Source: STC-113 sp964553745 (GTDB taxonomy: Bacteria > Patescibacteriota > Gracilibacteria > BD1-5 > UBA2023). From it: a DNA stretch of 64,000 nt. The position numbers and the translations under genes were made by a program. Positions 35,451 through 44,685 of the stretch are shown in pieces. Each line of letters starts with the position of its first letter. Positions within the stretch are counted from its first letter, which is position 1. Under the pieces are notes generated by a model, which was not told where the DNA came from, did no database searches, and saw only the letters and a program-made list of their open reading frames with translations. The stretch lies in assembly GCA_964553745.1 (NCBI GenBank), contig CAZKLD010000003.1:62001-126000 (forward strand), given 5' to 3'.

Positions 35451-36440
35451 ATGGAAAAGCTTAGTCCGGAAAATGTTCCGCACACAAACCAGAGGCTTCT
35501 GGTTGTAGAACTTCAGAATAGATGAGTTGACGTGTATGGAGTCGATTCATCGATAGAGCTCATAAAAGCAGTCTTCAGAGGACGAGAAGAATATATCCTT
35601 GATCGTTTCAGCTCTAGCACACCGCACTCCCAGGTCGAGATAACTGCAGATAAATATCTCTCGAAGAAAATAATGCTAGCGAATGGAATCTCCGCGACAA
35701 AGGGCGAATCATTCAGCTGAGCAAATGTGAGCAAAGCAATCGCATATATATTGACCGAGCTCGATTTTCCAGTCGTTCTAAAGCCTAATTGGTGATCGCA
35801 CTGAGATGATATTGTCATGAATATCGATTCTATCTCCAAATTCGAAGATGCAGTCAGGGATTATGCTAGAAAATTCTGAGAAAGGTGATCATTTTTGGTT
35901 GAGGAGCAATTCTCTTGAGATGAATACCGCATCTTCATAGCAGCCAATTGAGACCATGCCGTCCTGCATCGTGATCCTGCATATGTCATCTGAGATTGAG
36001 TCAGGAATGCTGCTGAGCTCGCAGAAGCCGAGAACACAAAAAGACTGGCCAATTATAAAAAAGCCAGCCTTTGTCCTATAATCATAGATCCGAATATCAT
36101 ACCAGACCCGACTATCATTCCTCACAGATGACAGAAGCTGTATGTACGCTCCAATTCCAATCTAGCAAAATGAGGTTATTCTGTCGATATGACAGACATT
36201 GTCCATCCTTCAATGATAGATATAGCCAAAAAAGTCCTATCCAGCTTCCCATGATTGCCATACGCCGGAATTGATATGCTCTCAAAAGACCCTCTCATAG
36301 AACAATCAGATTCTAACTACAGGATACTAGAGGTGAATTCCAATCCTTGATTGTCGATGCATGCATTTCCCTGAGCAGGGAAGCCACGGAATGTAGCTAG
36401 TATTGTTGCTGATATTATTTTTCCGGAGAGTGTAGCTTAA
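35451..36440 (+). CDS. ATP-grasp ligase (cyanophycin synthetase/GshAB-like)
   Basis: 329 residues. ATP-grasp order is visible: FPVVLKPNWGSHGDDIVMN (ATP-binding lysine loop), FLVEEQFSGDEYRIFIAANG, then the metal-binding end YRILEVNSNPGLSMHAFPGA. The core resembles the ATP-grasp part of cyanophycin synthetase and glutathione synthetase-like enzymes. It should join an amino acid or peptide by an amide bond, but the substrate is open. It is translated from the same operon as the TrmB-like gene, 20 nt downstream. Confidence 0.85.
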
Positions 36441-36509
36441 ATGTTCTGCTATATTTAAATCTTTAAATTAATACTCTCTTTCTTTCATTGAAAAAATATT
36501 GTGCATACA

Positions 36510-37178
36510 TTAAATCTTATTGACTTCCATATCATCAAGCCTTAATCTCAGCTCTTCTGGAAGCTCATATAGCGGATTCTCTATATGGTCGATAACTTCT
36601 TGTATTTCGGCTGCTAGATTTTGGTCGTATTTCTGGATCATCGGTATGATACTTGCTTTTGTGTCCTTGATATAGCTCTCTTGTCTTTTTGGAGATGCGA
36701 AATTCAGGGAAAATACGTTTGCAAGCCTATCGAATCATTTAAGTACGGCAGATTTGGGATCATTGAATAGATTGGTATGATAATCTTCTATTGAGACTAT
36801 TATTTTCCCGTTCTGTTTTTTTGATAAGAATAATACCTTCTCTGCAACATATCTGGAGAATTGCATTTCGATTTCTTCGAATGTGAGATCAGAGTCCTCG
36901 ATCGTATCATGCAGAAGCAACACTATAATATCTTCGTATCATAATCCATGCTGGATTCATTTGATTGCAGTGAAAATCGGATGTCAGTAATATTCTGCTC
37001 ATTCATCCCTGTATTGTCAGGAATGCTTGATTTTGCTCAAATCCTTTGCTTTGAGGATTAATTCTTTCTGATCGGATGCATAATCCTTATTATCATTGAG
37101 GATTTGCAGAAACCATCTTTCAGTATCCTCTGGAGAGAGGATTATGCTTAATTGTTTCTCGATTATTTCTCTTGATTT
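36510..37178 (-). CDS. HD-domain (RelA/SpoT-like hydrolase) protein, start uncertain
   Basis: The frame is open from a TAA at 37179 down to the TAA at 36510 (about 222 codons). The HD signature reads GHPIFTAIKG then VLLLHDTIEDSD, like the (p)ppGpp hydrolase domain of Rel/SpoT, with KGFDRLANV next. No synthetase domain follows. No ATG, GTG or TTG occurs upstream of the conserved part in this frame; the first common starts are TTG at 37040 and GTG at 36923 (the latter would cut the H of the first motif). An unusual start or an N-terminal frame change is possible. Confidence 0.75.
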
Positions 37179-37201
37179 TTATCTCACATGATCCTATGGA
37201 A

Positions 37202-37405
37202 TTATCTCTTCTTCTTTGGCTTACGAGGCTTTATAGTCTGATGAGTGGCTTTCATTCATTTACCTATGCTGCGGTTCGGGTTTGCGAATAATTCTGGCTT
37301 GGACATGACGAATGGCTTGTCGACATTCCTCTGGTAGATATTAGCTTGTGCCGCCTTATTGGCTTCAGCTTGTTCGAGCTCCTCCTCTTTCTTCATTTCT
37401 TCCAT
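37202..37405 (-). CDS. Small charged hypothetical protein
   Basis: 67 residues. An N-terminal acidic helix (EEMKKEEELEQAEANKAAQ) leads to a basic proline-rich tail (QTIKPRKPKKKR). An in-frame ATG at 37438 would add MISIIIINKFN, which looks like untranslated leader. Not recognised. One TGA glycine. It is 23 nt upstream of the HD-domain frame. Confidence 0.6.
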
Positions 37406-37550
37406 ATTAAATTTATTAATAATAATTATCGATATCATTTACTACGAAACCAATTGTTATGACTTTACTTATTTTGAAGAGTTTTGCAATTATAAAATCT
37501 ACTGTTATGTCGCTTTTTGATTCTTATCCATATTTCATAGAAGTCGTATA

Positions 37551-37580
37551 TTGACAACTACTCATAAATATCTATATTAT
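37551..37580 (+). promoter_or_regulatory. Sigma-70-like promoter
   Basis: TTGACA and TATTAT 18 nt apart, 26 nt upstream of the ATG at 37606 on the + strand. Confidence 0.6.
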
Positions 37581-37605
37581 AAATATTATCAGTAGCCTTC
37601 ACACT

Positions 37606-38118
37606 ATGCAGAACTTAAGCATCATTCCTTATTCGCCTCAAAAAGCCAGCCTGAGCTGATTGAAAGTTATCAATCCCATATTATCTGACTTCTTCTGAGT
37701 AGAAGATGCGTTAAAGATCCAAGAATTGCTTAATGTGAGTAAGCCAAAAGATTTTACACAAGAACTCCATTCATATTTCTTGAGAAATCCAGAGAAAGAA
37801 TGGACATTCAAGCAGATTTTTGAGATGTTCGATGAACTGATAAATATGATTCTCTCCAGAACTGGCGATCGCAAGCGCAGAATCATAAGTATTGTTGAAG
37901 ACATATTGCTTATGAAGGGTCATGATTCAAATCTTATTGATATGCTTTGCCAGATGAAGGTGATTTTTGAAAGAAATATAAAACATGAAATGAAAGTGAC
38001 ATGAAAACTGATATCAAGACTCAGGCTCGACACGATAGATTCACTATAGATATTCTTCCCCCGAAACCTTGAATTTAAACAAGTCAAAGCATCACGCTTC
38101 AGAAGTACGGCATATTAA
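37606..38118 (+). CDS. Hypothetical helical protein
   Basis: 170 residues, not recognised. The middle is clearly helical: DELINMILSRTGDRKRRIIS and IVEDILLMKGHDSN. A strong promoter lies just upstream and a strong terminator just downstream, so it is a monocistronic gene. TGA glycines: SGLK, FFGV, VTGK. No membrane segment or known motif. Confidence 0.7.
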
Positions 38119-38149
38119 AAAGAGCCCTGCTTAACGCAGGGCTCTTTTT
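38116..38149. terminator. Strong hairpin terminator
   Basis: AAAAAGAGCCCTGC / GCAGGGCTCTTTTT with a TTAAC loop, between the convergent hypothetical gene and htpX. Confidence 0.92.
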
Positions 38150-38164
38150 AATTTTTCAGAAACA

Positions 38165-39070
38165 CTAGATGGAATTGCTGAGCCTGTTGATCCTGTCATC
38201 CAAATCAGGATGAGAGCTGAACAGGGAAATGATTGCCCCTCTTGAGCTGATCTTCAGAGTCTCAAGCTCTTGGCTTCAGTGCACTTCATTTCTGTCTGAT
38301 AGAGTTTTCAGTTTCTTAAGCGCATTAATCATATTTACTTTTGGAGTGAATTTGGTAGCATCATAATCAGCGCTGAATTCTCTTCTTCTTGAATATGCCA
38401 TCACTATCAGTGAAGCCAAAATAGACAAGACTATATCCAGAAATATGACAATTCAATAATATGCCAGTGAATTGGACTCCTCTTCATCTTTGCTTATGAA
38501 TCTGTCGATGAAAAAAGCTATTACTCTTGCGAGAAAGATTACAAATGAATTTATGACTCATTGCACCAAAGTCATCGTAACCATGTCTCAATTAACTACG
38601 TGTGCCATTTCATGTGCAATAACTCATTCTATCTCGCTTTGATTCATGGTTTCCAGAAGTCATGTTGAGATTGCGACTAATGATTTATTCCTGCTTGGTC
38701 ATGTGGCAAAAGCATTTGGATCCGGTGATTCATATATTCAGAATTCAGGCATCTTAATTCCTGCACTAAGTGAGAACTCCTTAACCTTGAAGAATGCGAA
38801 CTGAACATCTTTAGGATAGCTGAAAATCGTCTGCTCTTCAATCAGTTCTATCGAATATATTTTTTTTGCTATCCACCTTGAAATCCCCAGACTTATGAGA
38901 GCTCAAGCGAATCAGTAAATCAAAGAAAAGACCATCAAAGGTATTACTCAGGATCTTAAGTCTGGTGATATCTTGATTCATGCATATCTTTCTAGTGCAA
39001 AAATTATCAATCATACCAATATCATTATTGCAATATTGGTCGATATGAATAAGAAAATTCTCTTTAACAT
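38165..39070 (-). CDS. htpX: HtpX-type M48 zinc metalloprotease
   Basis: 301 residues, integral membrane protease for quality control of membrane proteins. N-terminal two membrane helices, then ATGPSRNKSLVAISTGLL, the zinc motif GVIAHEMAHVVNGDMVTMTL, two more helices, and the downstream glutamate region SRRREFSADYDA, all in HtpX order. The usual C-terminal FSSHPDLDDRINRL is present. TGA codes for the glycines in GDM and ATGPS. A zinc-ribbon protein gene is immediately upstream (21 nt). Confidence 0.95.
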
Positions 39071-39091
39071 GTTATTTTCGGCTATTAAATA

Positions 39092-39376
39092 TTAATCGAA
39101 GAAATCAAAGTTCTCTAGGAATGATTTCTTCTTATGTCAATGATGTTTTTGTGAGCTATAGCTATCTCAATCATGCTTGTTTTCATAACGAGGAGCATAA
39201 TTATCGTTCCTTGAATAATTTTCTTCAGTGTTATCATAGGTTTTTTCTGCTGAGATCAGCTTTTCCAATTCTCACCTATCGAGCCAGACTCATCTGCACT
39301 CAGGACAATAATCGATTTCGATTCATTTCTTATCTGCCATAAGCAGAGTTACATCTTTACATACTGGACATTTCAT
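39092..39376 (-). CDS. TFIIB-type zinc-ribbon protein (zf-TFIIB family)
   Basis: 94 residues. MKCPVCKD ... IDYCPECRGVWLDRGELEKL is the zf-TFIIB family zinc ribbon (C-x2-C, 19 residues, C-x2-C with GVWLD). The C-terminal half is polar and histidine-rich (SQKHHGHKKK). Members often sit next to membrane proteases or stress genes. Directly upstream of htpX, so probably co-transcribed. Confidence 0.9.
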
Positions 39377-39457
39377 ATATTTTTAAATTAGATGATTAAA
39401 TTTACCTTGATATAGAATCAAGATGTTCCTTGGGCTACCTTCTTAAGATTTCAAAGT

Positions 39458-39823
39458 CTAATTCTGATTCTTTATGATTCAAATGAGGCTCCAATATTGA
39501 TTCTTTTGAAATGACGATTTGCATCGAGGATTGGCCGTATGCTCGGATAAGAAATTTGCAGGGCTTCAGATCGAGAGAAATATATTGTTCGAGTAAATTG
39601 ATTTGTTTCTTTGAAATTTATTTAATTTTCTGATCGGAATCGAATGCGAATTCTTGTTTTTATATTCTTCGCCTTCCTCTAGTCTGCTATCATTTACCTC
39701 TATTAAAGCCGGCAAATTGACTCAAAGATTGCCTAAGGGTCAAGTTTCTTCTGCATGAACCGATCACAATTGAATTGTGATAACGGCAGCCAGAAGCAAT
39801 ATTTTCATTAAAATCTTAAACAT
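39458..39823 (-). CDS. Possible small secreted protein, frame uncertain
   Basis: 121 residues. The N terminus MFKILMKILLLAAVITIQLG then SVHAEET is a convincing signal peptide, with two TGA glycines following. After about residue 65 the reading becomes poor, whereas another minus-strand frame gives better protein text (NLLEQYISLDLKPCKFLI) down to a TAG after LRR. A sequencing or natural frameshift near 39650 would join a secreted protein to that text. No family recognised. Confidence 0.4.
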
Positions 39824-40091
39824 TTTCTATTACTTGCAAATTTATCATTCTGTTAAAAAAGAATCTCTATAATAATAACGAGATATCTCTCAAAGTAAAG
39901 AATTTTATTGGATTATTTTGCCTATTCTTTGTTAGATTCGGAGAAATCACGAAATAGATGCTTGAAATAACATGAAGATGCGATTGCACTATAAAAACTG
40001 GGGCCATATTCTCTTGTAAAGAACCTTGAATCGAATATAATAAGAAGATTAAGACAGCATATTCCTCTAGGCACCGTTTAACCGAATCAGT

Positions 40092-40664
40092 ATGAACAAT
40101 ATCAACAGCAAAAAAGTTTTGTCACCAGGATTGCGTGACGAGTTAATCTCACTTCTCAAATCACGTTTTGAGAAACACATGAACCGACACAAAGATATCA
40201 AATGGGCAGAAGTCCAAACGAGATTGGAATCTAATCCAGAAAAACTGTGGTCACTCTACGAAATGGAACGAACGGAAGGGGAGCCGGATGTGGTAGGTCG
40301 AGATGATGCCACCTGAGCATTTATTTTCTATGATTGTTCGCCAGAAAGCCCGAAAGGCAGAAGAAATCTCTGCTATGACCATGAAGCGCTAGAATCAAGA
40401 AAGGAATTCAAACCAAAAGACAGTGCAATCAATATGGCTTCTGCAATGGGTATTGAAATCCTGACCGAAAATCAGTACAGAGAGCTCCAGAAAATAGAGA
40501 ATTTTGACCTGAAAACCTCCAGCTGGCTCTTGACTCCGCCAGAGATCAGGAAATTCGGAGGAGCAATATTCGCAGATCGCCGATATGATCATGTATTTAT
40601 CTACCATAATGGTGCAGAATCGTATTATTCTGGCCGAGGATTTCGAGGTTCACTTAAAATATAA
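40092..40664 (+). CDS. DUF4256 protein, apparently recent acquisition
   Basis: 190 residues. The family text is nearly unchanged: EGEPDVVGRDDAT, FYDCSPESPKGRRNLCYDHE, AMGIEILTENQYRELQKI, FDLKTSSWLLTPPEIRKFGG, ADRRYDHVFIYHNGAESYYS. Function is unknown. Only one of about a dozen glycines is TGA (in ATGAF), against a large share in neighbouring native genes. The gene probably came from a standard-code bacterium and has been partly adapted. Confidence 0.9.
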
Positions 40665-40704
40665 ATTTATGAGCTTAATAAAGAGATAATTTAACTATCA
40701 GATT

Positions 40705-41133
40705 ATGAACATGTTTGCAGAAAACAAGGCAAAATCAGTAGAAGAATACCTAAAATCAGTACCTGAAGATCGCAAAGGTGCTATTGATTTCCTTCATGAT
40801 TTCATCCAGAAATCTGCCCCTAGCCTTAAGCCATATTTTGCCTACAATATGATAGGATATGGAAAGTTCCAATACCTGGATTCAAAAAAACAAAAACTAG
40901 ATTGGCCAGTGATTGCCCTTGCGAATCAAAAGAATTATATAAGCATTTATGTCTGCTCGATTTCTGACGGTTTATATTTGGCTGAAAAATATGAGAAAGA
41001 GCTTGGAAAAGTTAGCACTGGCAAGAGCTGTATTAGATTCAAGAAAATTGAAGATGTGAATCTCGATACGCTGAAAATAATACTCAAGAGTGCCGAATCA
41101 AATCCTGGGCTCATTGGCGCCGTAAAATCGTAG
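40705..41133 (+). CDS. DUF1801 protein without UGA glycine codons
   Basis: 142 residues. ENKAKSVEEYLKSVPEDRKG then DFLHDFIQKSAPSLKPYFAY and NMIGYGKFQY and LANQKNYISIYVCSISDGLY match DUF1801. All of its roughly eight glycines are GGN and none is TGA, so unlike its surroundings it reads intact under the standard code. It lies 40 nt after the DUF4256 gene and probably arrived with it. Confidence 0.9.
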   Translation: MNMFAENKAKSVEEYLKSVPEDRKGAIDFLHDFIQKSAPSLKPYFAYNMIGYGKFQYLDSKKQKLDWPVIALANQKNYISIYVCSISDGLYLAEKYEKELGKVSTGKSCIRFKKIEDVNLDTLKIILKSAESNPGLIGAVKS

Positions 41134-41134
41134 A

Positions 41135-41482
41135 TTACTTCCTCAGAATCTTACTCATCTCTTTTCAGTGCGCTAATTCATCGACCAATTTATCCAGATA
41201 ACGGATATTTTTCATTAGCTTATCTTCGATTTCTTCTATGCGATATCCGCAGATTGTGCCTTTTATGAGTGAAACATTTGGATTGATATGAGGGGCCTGC
41301 TCAAAAAATGTTTCAAAATCAGTATTTTTGTCTAATTGCTCTTGGAATCCTACTTTATCATATCCTGTTAACCAGAAAATTATTTCATCAACTTCTGACT
41401 TTGTTCGTCATTTTTTCTCAGCTTTTGCAATATAGAATGGATATACGCTGGAAAATGGGGTTGAGAATATTTTAGTTTGCAT
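41135..41482 (-). CDS. DUF2200 protein
   Basis: 115 residues. PFSSVYPFYIAKAEKKGRTK, SEVDEIIFWLTGYDKVGFQE, TDFETFFEQAPHINP and GYRIEEIEDKLMKNIRYLDK agree with the DUF2200 family over its full length. Two of about six glycines are TGA (KKGR, AHGK). It converges tail to tail with the DUF1801 gene (the stops are 1 nt apart). Function is unknown. Confidence 0.92.
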
Positions 41483-41532
41483 GTGTGTTGGGATTATTGT
41501 GAATTCAGGCGTGTAAACTTATTTATTTGTAA

Positions 41533-41685
41533 TTATAGTTCTCAAATTGTCCAGAACTCAGATTCAAATACGTAATCATCGTCCTTAATGGTTTCATGAT
41601 ATCACCCAATCTTAAAGTTATATGGATTATTTATATTATACTCTTTTTTTAGATATCCAATCATATTGTTATATCCATTTTTCAT
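41533..41685 (-). CDS. Very small hypothetical protein
   Basis: 50 residues: MKNGYNNMIGYLKKEYNINN then PYNFKIGGYHETIKDDDYVF. It starts 14 nt after the stop of the 222-residue hypothetical gene. It may be a separate gene or a remnant of that gene's C terminus. Low certainty. Confidence 0.35.
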
Positions 41686-41699
41686 ATAAAAATATTTAA

Positions 41700-42368
41700 T
41701 TATTGATTTCAAAAAGGAATGCCCTGAATATATATATCAAAATCAATCGCTAAATTTAAATCTGCCAATCTTTTTATTTCATTTGCACTTAAATTATCAC
41801 CCATCATTCAATTTCAAATGTATTGATATTTACAAACAGAAATACCAATATAATCAGACTTTTCTTTTAAAATTCTAATTGCATCCTTAGCTTTTTCAAG
41901 TTCATTAAGTAATTTATCTAATTTTGCATTTAAACTATATGCTTGATTTTTTATTGGATTATAAGTCACCTCGCTAAAAGTGTACTTGGATTTTAAATGA
42001 ATTCTTGAATCTCACTTTGAAAATCACTCTAAAGGTTCAATATTTAATCATTCAACCAATTCCTCATATGTGAGCATTTCGGAAGTTGCAGTAAGATAGA
42101 TTTTGTGTCCTGATTCTATCCATACAGAATCGACACTAATTGGATTTTTTAGAACATGAATTTCAAGATAGAAGTTCACGTTCTTAATTGGGAAATATAT
42201 TGCAATTATATTTCCCTTATAAGTTTCATCATCTATTCGTTCAACTTTTGGTTGATCATCTTCAAATATCACTTCATGAACTCATAAATATTGCTGTGTT
42301 GTTCCAAACTCCTTTTTGATTATCTCTTCTCTGGCAACATCAATATGTTTTTGATATTTAGAAACCAT
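41700..42368 (-). CDS. Hypothetical protein
   Basis: 222 residues, not recognised. The N-terminal half is beta-rich (NVNFYLEIHVLKNPISVDSV and HKIYLTATSEMLTYEELVEG); the C-terminal half is helical (AKLDKLLNELEKAKDAIRIL) and ends GNGMMGDNLSANEIKRL. Codon use is very AT-rich compared with neighbours, so it might be transferred DNA. No membrane segment. Two small ORFs follow; no operon partner. Confidence 0.65.
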
Positions 42369-42433
42369 AATTAATAACTTAATAAATTATTTCTTTAAGA
42401 TTATATAATATTTATTTATTTAAACAACAACTA

Positions 42434-42462
42434 AAAAAACCTCATTATTAAAATGAGGTTTT
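42434..42462. terminator. Hairpin terminator
   Basis: AAAACCTCATT / AATGAGGTTTT stem with a short ATTAA-type loop, A and T flanks, downstream (minus strand) of the structured GC-rich element that follows the tRNA gene; the gene starting at 42368 lies further on. Confidence 0.7.
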
Positions 42463-42500
42463 AGTTCAAGATACTTTACAAATTTAACTTTTCTTAAATG

Positions 42501-42629
42501 GTGGATCGACCGGGGCTCGTTCTTCCACGCTCGTACCTCGCTCCCAGAGACGGGCTAGGCCAGGAGACAAATCGTTGTCTCCTTAAATTTCTTTCACAAA
42601 TTTCCCCTCTATTCTCGCCCCCGGTCCAC
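42501..42629 (-). other. Structured GC-rich element A ending like a tRNA 3' end
   Basis: Between the hypothetical gene (42368) and the tRNA (42840) there is no credible ORF. This first element has an outer inverted repeat: GTGGATCGACCGGGG at 42501 and, inverted, GTGGACCGGGGGCGAG at 42614-42629, which lacks only the TCGA. On the minus strand it ends GAGCCCCGGTCGATCCACCA, like the T-arm, acceptor and CCA of a tRNA, but with no cloverleaf. Inside are hairpins GGAGACA/TGTCTCC and AAATTT/AAATTT. It may be a ncRNA or a tRNA-derived repeat. Confidence 0.45.
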
Positions 42630-42689
42630 ATGTTATTCTGACTAAGTCGAGCTTTTAGGCACTATTCAATTAATTACAACTTTAACTCA

Positions 42690-42863
42690 CTCAGGGCTCC
42701 CCTCCGGGCCACCCTCGGCACCGAAGCCACGTAAGTGGCTTCTTGATTCCTCCGGAATCATCCTCACGTTCAAGCCCCACTCCACAATATAAAACAAAAC
42801 ACTCCTCTGTTTTCACAGGGAGTGCTTTTTGTTTTATATTGGTGGATCGAGTGGGGCTTGAAC
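42690..42863 (-). repeat. Structured element B: hairpin series and long palindrome overlapping tRNA-Lys
   Basis: From 42768 to 42863 the DNA is one long imperfect palindrome. Arms GTTCAAGCCCCACTCCAC + AATATAAAAC... pair with the tRNA's own 3' end (GTGGATCGAGTGGGGCTTGAAC on +), which differs by the inserted TCGA. The loop end holds GCACTCC/GGAGTG with a T run, a terminator-like hairpin for the tRNA. Further along (42690-42765) are perfect hairpins GAAGCCAC/GTGGCTTC and GATTCC/GGAATC. No protein is encoded. Confidence 0.6.
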
Positions 42864-42915
42864 CCACGACCTTGGCCTTAAGAGGGCCCTGCTCTACCAA
42901 CTGAGCTATCAATCC
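42840..42915 (-). tRNA. tRNA-Lys(CUU)
   Basis: 76 nt with encoded CCA. Acceptor GGATTGA pairs with TCGATCC; D arm GCTC/GAGC; anticodon loop CTCTTAA with anticodon CTT; T arm GTGGG/CCCAC with loop TTCAAGC. Reads AAG (Lys). A G-A mismatch closes the anticodon stem. The 3' half is part of a long inverted repeat with downstream sequence. Confidence 0.93.
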
Positions 42916-43052
42916 ATTTAGTTTTTATGTAATTTGGGTTTTGGCTCAAAATTACAATGTGGCGAAAGTTTATATATTTTTTTTTAAAAATCAATTTAAA
43001 ATTAGAGTTTTTTTCATATAATCGTTTTTGATTTTAAAATTGACCATATTTT

Positions 43053-43919
43053 ATGAAGATTAGGCTTGTCGTTTGAATCCTGCTTTTAATTGCAGTCATG
43101 CTATGATATGTATATCTAAAAGATTATATCGTTGCTATAACTTTCTTCGATTGAAGATACTTTGATATGGTGACTTTTGCCATTTCTGCACTGATAATCA
43201 CATATATCATTACAAAGATCATCGATATCGTATTTTCAAAAATCTTCAATAAATACATCAAGCATGATACCATCGGGCGTAAAATGCTTCCTGTCATAAA
43301 CAATATCACCATAATATTCATCTGGGCAATAAGCATAATCATGACCATCAATTATCTGGGGTTCAATGTCGCGACGCTCCTGACGTGAGCATGAATATGA
43401 TGAGTTATATTCGCACTAGCCTGAAAGGAGGCAGCATCGAATCTCTTCGGTAGCTTCTCGCTCATTTTCTCCAAATCTTTCAAACCGGGGGATTACATCA
43501 AGATAAAATGATTGGAGTGAACAGTCGAGGAAATAACGCTCAGCTATACGAGATTGACTGACAAGAAATGAAATATGCTGTATATTCCGAATAAGAATAT
43601 CATCACAGAGAGCATAGAGAACCTAACACAATGAAAACACAGGAAGACTGAGATTATTTTCCCGTTGCCGCTGAGCATTTCATCGAAGGACTTGAAAAAA
43701 CTCCTGAAATCATTTGAAGCTTTCGGTGATAAATCTAAAAAAGATTGAGTTATTGAGGATTATAAATTGATATTTGATTCTCTGAATGCCACGCAGAATA
43801 TTTCTTTCACTTTTCAGAGCCTCACCAAGGCCGATAATGTCTTGCTGAAGAAGAATGTCTATCTTGATCTTAAGAATATCCTCGATGAGCAGGGGATTTC
43901 ACTTTCAGCAACGGCTTAA
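43053..43919 (+). CDS. MscS-type mechanosensitive channel
   Basis: 288 residues. Three predicted membrane helices in the first 110 residues, then the pore helix LTGAGIGGVIFALAGKEAAS (TM3 with regularly spaced glycine and alanine), followed by NLFGSFSLIFSKSFKPGDYI, KIKGLEGTVEEITLSYTRL and YIPNKNIITESIENL, all in MscS order. It releases solutes under hypo-osmotic stress. Shorter than E. coli MscS at the C terminus. TGA encodes about half the pore glycines. Its stop abuts the next gene's stop. Confidence 0.93.
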
Positions 43920-44609
43920 TTATATATCCAGGATCACCGAATCAAGAATGTATTTTACATTTGCATTCGTTGAATAGATATTTTGTATTCAATTTATAGT
44001 CTTTTCTATAGTGCTTTTGCGAGCATCGGGCGAATTTCTGAGCTTCTTGAGGATGTATTCGAGCACTCATATGCACTCATGCCTCAATATCTTTTCCTGA
44101 ATAATATAGGCGACTAATCAGGCTTTATCTCATCTGAAAAAATCATCGATGAGATTTTTTTGTTTTTCCGTAACTTCAAATTTTGTCTGGTCGCTTCCGA
44201 AATACAGGATCCTGGAGCTTATGGTCTCTATGATATTCTCTTTTGCATTTGTCGTCAGCAGGAATATGAGCCTAGGGGGAACATCCTCTAGCACCTTTAA
44301 CAGTGCATTTGCAGCTTGGTCAGTGAATTTATCTATTTCTCTAATGATGAATATATTGAAATCATAGTTCGATTTTATGCTGGCTTTTTCGATAAGTTCT
44401 CTTGAGCTTGATATCTTGAATGATTTTTCTTCAGTTTCGTAAAGACAGATATTCGGGATGATATTCTGTCTGATGTCTTCAATCGAATAAATATCTGAAT
44501 TATTGAGATAATTGATTGATTCGATAAGGGATTTTTCTGATAAGAGCACTGGTTGGATTGTATCTCATCCGGTAAATGTATCCAGCAGCAATTTAAGTTC
44601 TTTTTGCAT
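43920..44609 (-). CDS. DNA polymerase III delta'-like clamp-loader ATPase
   Basis: 229 residues. The text FNIFIIREIDKFTDQAANAL then LKVLEDVPPRLIFLLTTN and ETISSRILYF is that of delta'/gamma-type clamp-loader subunits (sensor 1 TTN and the SRC-like SSR). No Walker A motif is present, as in delta' (HolB). It would help load the sliding clamp. It is shorter than typical delta' and lacks the C-terminal collar in recognisable form. Confidence 0.82.
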
Positions 44610-44685
44610 TTTTGATTGATTTTATACGTAAAATTCATAAGATTGCGACAGATTTTATTTAGAATGATTACTTTGTAAAGAGATT

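Noticed and set aside
42501..42629. tmRNA or RNase P RNA
   Set aside because: The tRNA-like 3' end suggested tmRNA, but there is no matching tRNA-like 5' part or tag peptide frame, and none of the conserved RNase P core sequences is present.
42691..42912. Minus-strand 73-codon frame across the tRNA
   Set aside because: It runs through tRNA-Lys and its palindrome; frames like this are common artefacts of tRNA genes.
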